A DNA stretch of 64,000 bases from Pontibacter coccineus (lineage in GTDB: Bacteria; Bacteroidota; Bacteroidia; Cytophagales; Hymenobacteraceae), in the NCBI RefSeq assembly GCF_030546575.1, contig NZ_JAUOTN010000005.1:124001-188000 (forward strand). Reading direction: 5' to 3'. Each line of letters opens with the position of its first letter. Position 1 is the first letter of the stretch. The translations under genes were made by a program, and so were the position numbers. The notes beneath the pieces were generated by a model. It was not told the DNA's origin and did not search any database. It saw only the letters and a program-made list of their open reading frames with translations. Shown here one piece after another: positions 63,374 to 64,000 of this stretch.

Positions 63374-64000
63374 TTACTTTTTTAATGAGAGTAATCTGAA
63401 TTTCTCTCTTGTAATAAGATAAATAAAGCTAGTGTTCGTATAGAGGTAGCGTTTCCACATACGACCTGGCTCCTGGATAACTCTGTAAAACCATTCCAGC
63501 CCAGATTTTTGCATCCACACCGGAGCCCTTTTTACTTTTCCGGCCACTACGTCAAAGCTACCGCCTACACCCATTATGAATGGCATCTGAATGATGTCTT
63601 TATAGGTGTCCAAAAACACCTCTTTTTTGGGCGAACTCATGGCCACAAATAATATATCGGATTTAGATTCGGCTATCGCTTTGGCAACTGCAGCTTCCTC
63701 CTCTTTTCCAAAATAGCCATTGCGGTATCCCCCAATAATGTCCCCACCGTATGTTTTTGTATACTTCTCTACTACATTTGTCACAACTTCCTCGGCCGCT
63801 CCCAAAAAGAAAATCTTATAGCCTTTCTCTGCTGCTAATTTGACCAAAGCCTCCATCAAGTCAATACCGGCCACACGTTCAGGCAATGCTCTATTCAGTA
63901 TTTTTGATGCCCATACTACTGCCTGACCATCCGCATTAATAATATCACAGTTTATAATCGACTGTCTTAGAAGATCGTCTTTTTGAGCGTTCACCAGCTT
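63374..64000 (-). CDS. WecG/TagA/CpsF-family glycosyltransferase (5' end outside window)
   Basis: Family GT26 enzyme that transfers N-acetylmannosamine(-uronate) to a lipid-linked GlcNAc. At least 208 codons are present and the frame is still open at the window edge, so the N-terminus (about 30-40 residues) is missing. Motifs: DIINADGQAVVWASK, ERVAGIDLM, GYKIFFLGAAEEV and LFVAMSSPKKEVFLD, then GVGGSFDVVAGKVKRAP. Its substrate UDP-ManNAc is made by the neighbouring wecB product, so the two genes fit one pathway. Confidence 0.9.
   Translation of the reverse strand, partial: KLVNAQKDDLLRQSIINCDIINADGQAVVWASKILNRALPERVAGIDLMEALVKLAAEKGYKIFFLGAAEEVVTNVVEKYTKTYGGDIIGGYRNGYFGKEEEAAVAKAIAESKSDILFVAMSSPKKEVFLDTYKDIIQMPFIMGVGGSFDVVAGKVKRAPVWMQKSGLEWFYRVIQEPGRMWKRYLYTNTSFIYLITREKFRLLSLKK

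Noticed and set aside
1..64000. Prophage, transposon or integrative element
   Set aside because: No transposase, integrase, terminal repeat pair or tRNA-adjacent attachment site was seen on either strand.

Overview
The window looks like chromosomal DNA of a gliding-type Bacteroidota, order Cytophagales, most like Hymenobacteraceae (Pontibacter-like; this is inference, no search was possible). Evidence: gldA, gldF, gldG and gldC; two proteins ending in the type B (CHU_C/'gliding motility-associated') type IX secretion domain; promoters of the Bacteroidota form TTTG-N18/21-TAnnTTTG; almost no Shine-Dalgarno sequences; and families typical of the phylum (BFN-UVR protein, PspC, two-subunit Etf). 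No transposase, integrase, phage gene, CRISPR array, tRNA or rRNA was seen.

Layout. 0-6.3 kb: end of pyruvate carboxylase, a TPR protein, etfB-etfA-bfn and a CNT nucleoside transporter. 6.3-8.0 kb: a MlaEF-type ABC lipid transporter. 8.1-9.7 kb: two SDR oxidoreductases. 9.8-14.5 kb: gldA, gldF-gldG and dnaN. 14.6-22.3 kb: a lipoprotein of the EEP nuclease fold with a substituted catalytic Asn, gldC, a small secreted protein, dcd, hemL, a TPR plus periplasmic-binding fusion, and guaA. 22.4-24.7 kb: a GGTATA tandem array, the SRP RNA gene ffs with a clear promoter, a small transaldolase, a 67-residue conserved-looking protein and ftsE. 24.8-38.5 kb: a surface-glycan block: flippase, type B T9SS LamG protein, glycosyltransferase, then pseI, a pseG-GNAT fusion, an SpsF-like cytidylyltransferase, an SDR, an aldo/keto reductase, pseC, pseB and a divergent GT61. 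38.5-40.4 kb: an AT-rich patch with two orphan exported proteins. 40.4-48.6 kb: GT4, ffh, guanine deaminase, a coiled-coil lipoprotein, PhzF, DinB, a methyltransferase and BrkB/YihY. 48.9-59.4 kb: pdhB, an OmpA/TPR lipoprotein, PspC, GT2-EbfC, an NTF2-like protein with a second T9SS type B protein, and hutH-hisS. 59.5-64 kb: a polysaccharide locus with a WcaJ-like initiating transferase, O-antigen ligase/polymerase, wecB and a WecG/TagA glycosyltransferase cut by the window end.

How it fits together. The nonulosonic-acid genes form a tight, overlapping operon that should make a CMP-activated pseudaminic-type sugar, with two extra redox enzymes that could modify it; a flippase, transferases and a T9SS substrate lie next to it. 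The GldAFG/GldC genes, the T9SS substrates and the two glycan loci all concern the gliding cell surface.

The most unusual signal is not a gene. The octamer AGGTATAG/CTATACCT occurs about 60 times by my hand count in 64 kb (about 2 expected by chance), in both orientations, inside and between genes. It is nearly absent from the core, probably highly expressed genes and from the AT-rich glycan genes. Its core also forms a 13-copy tandem array next to ffs and lies in the loops of two terminators. A second intergenic signal is a set of low-complexity inverted-repeat arms that fill several gaps from stop codon to start codon.
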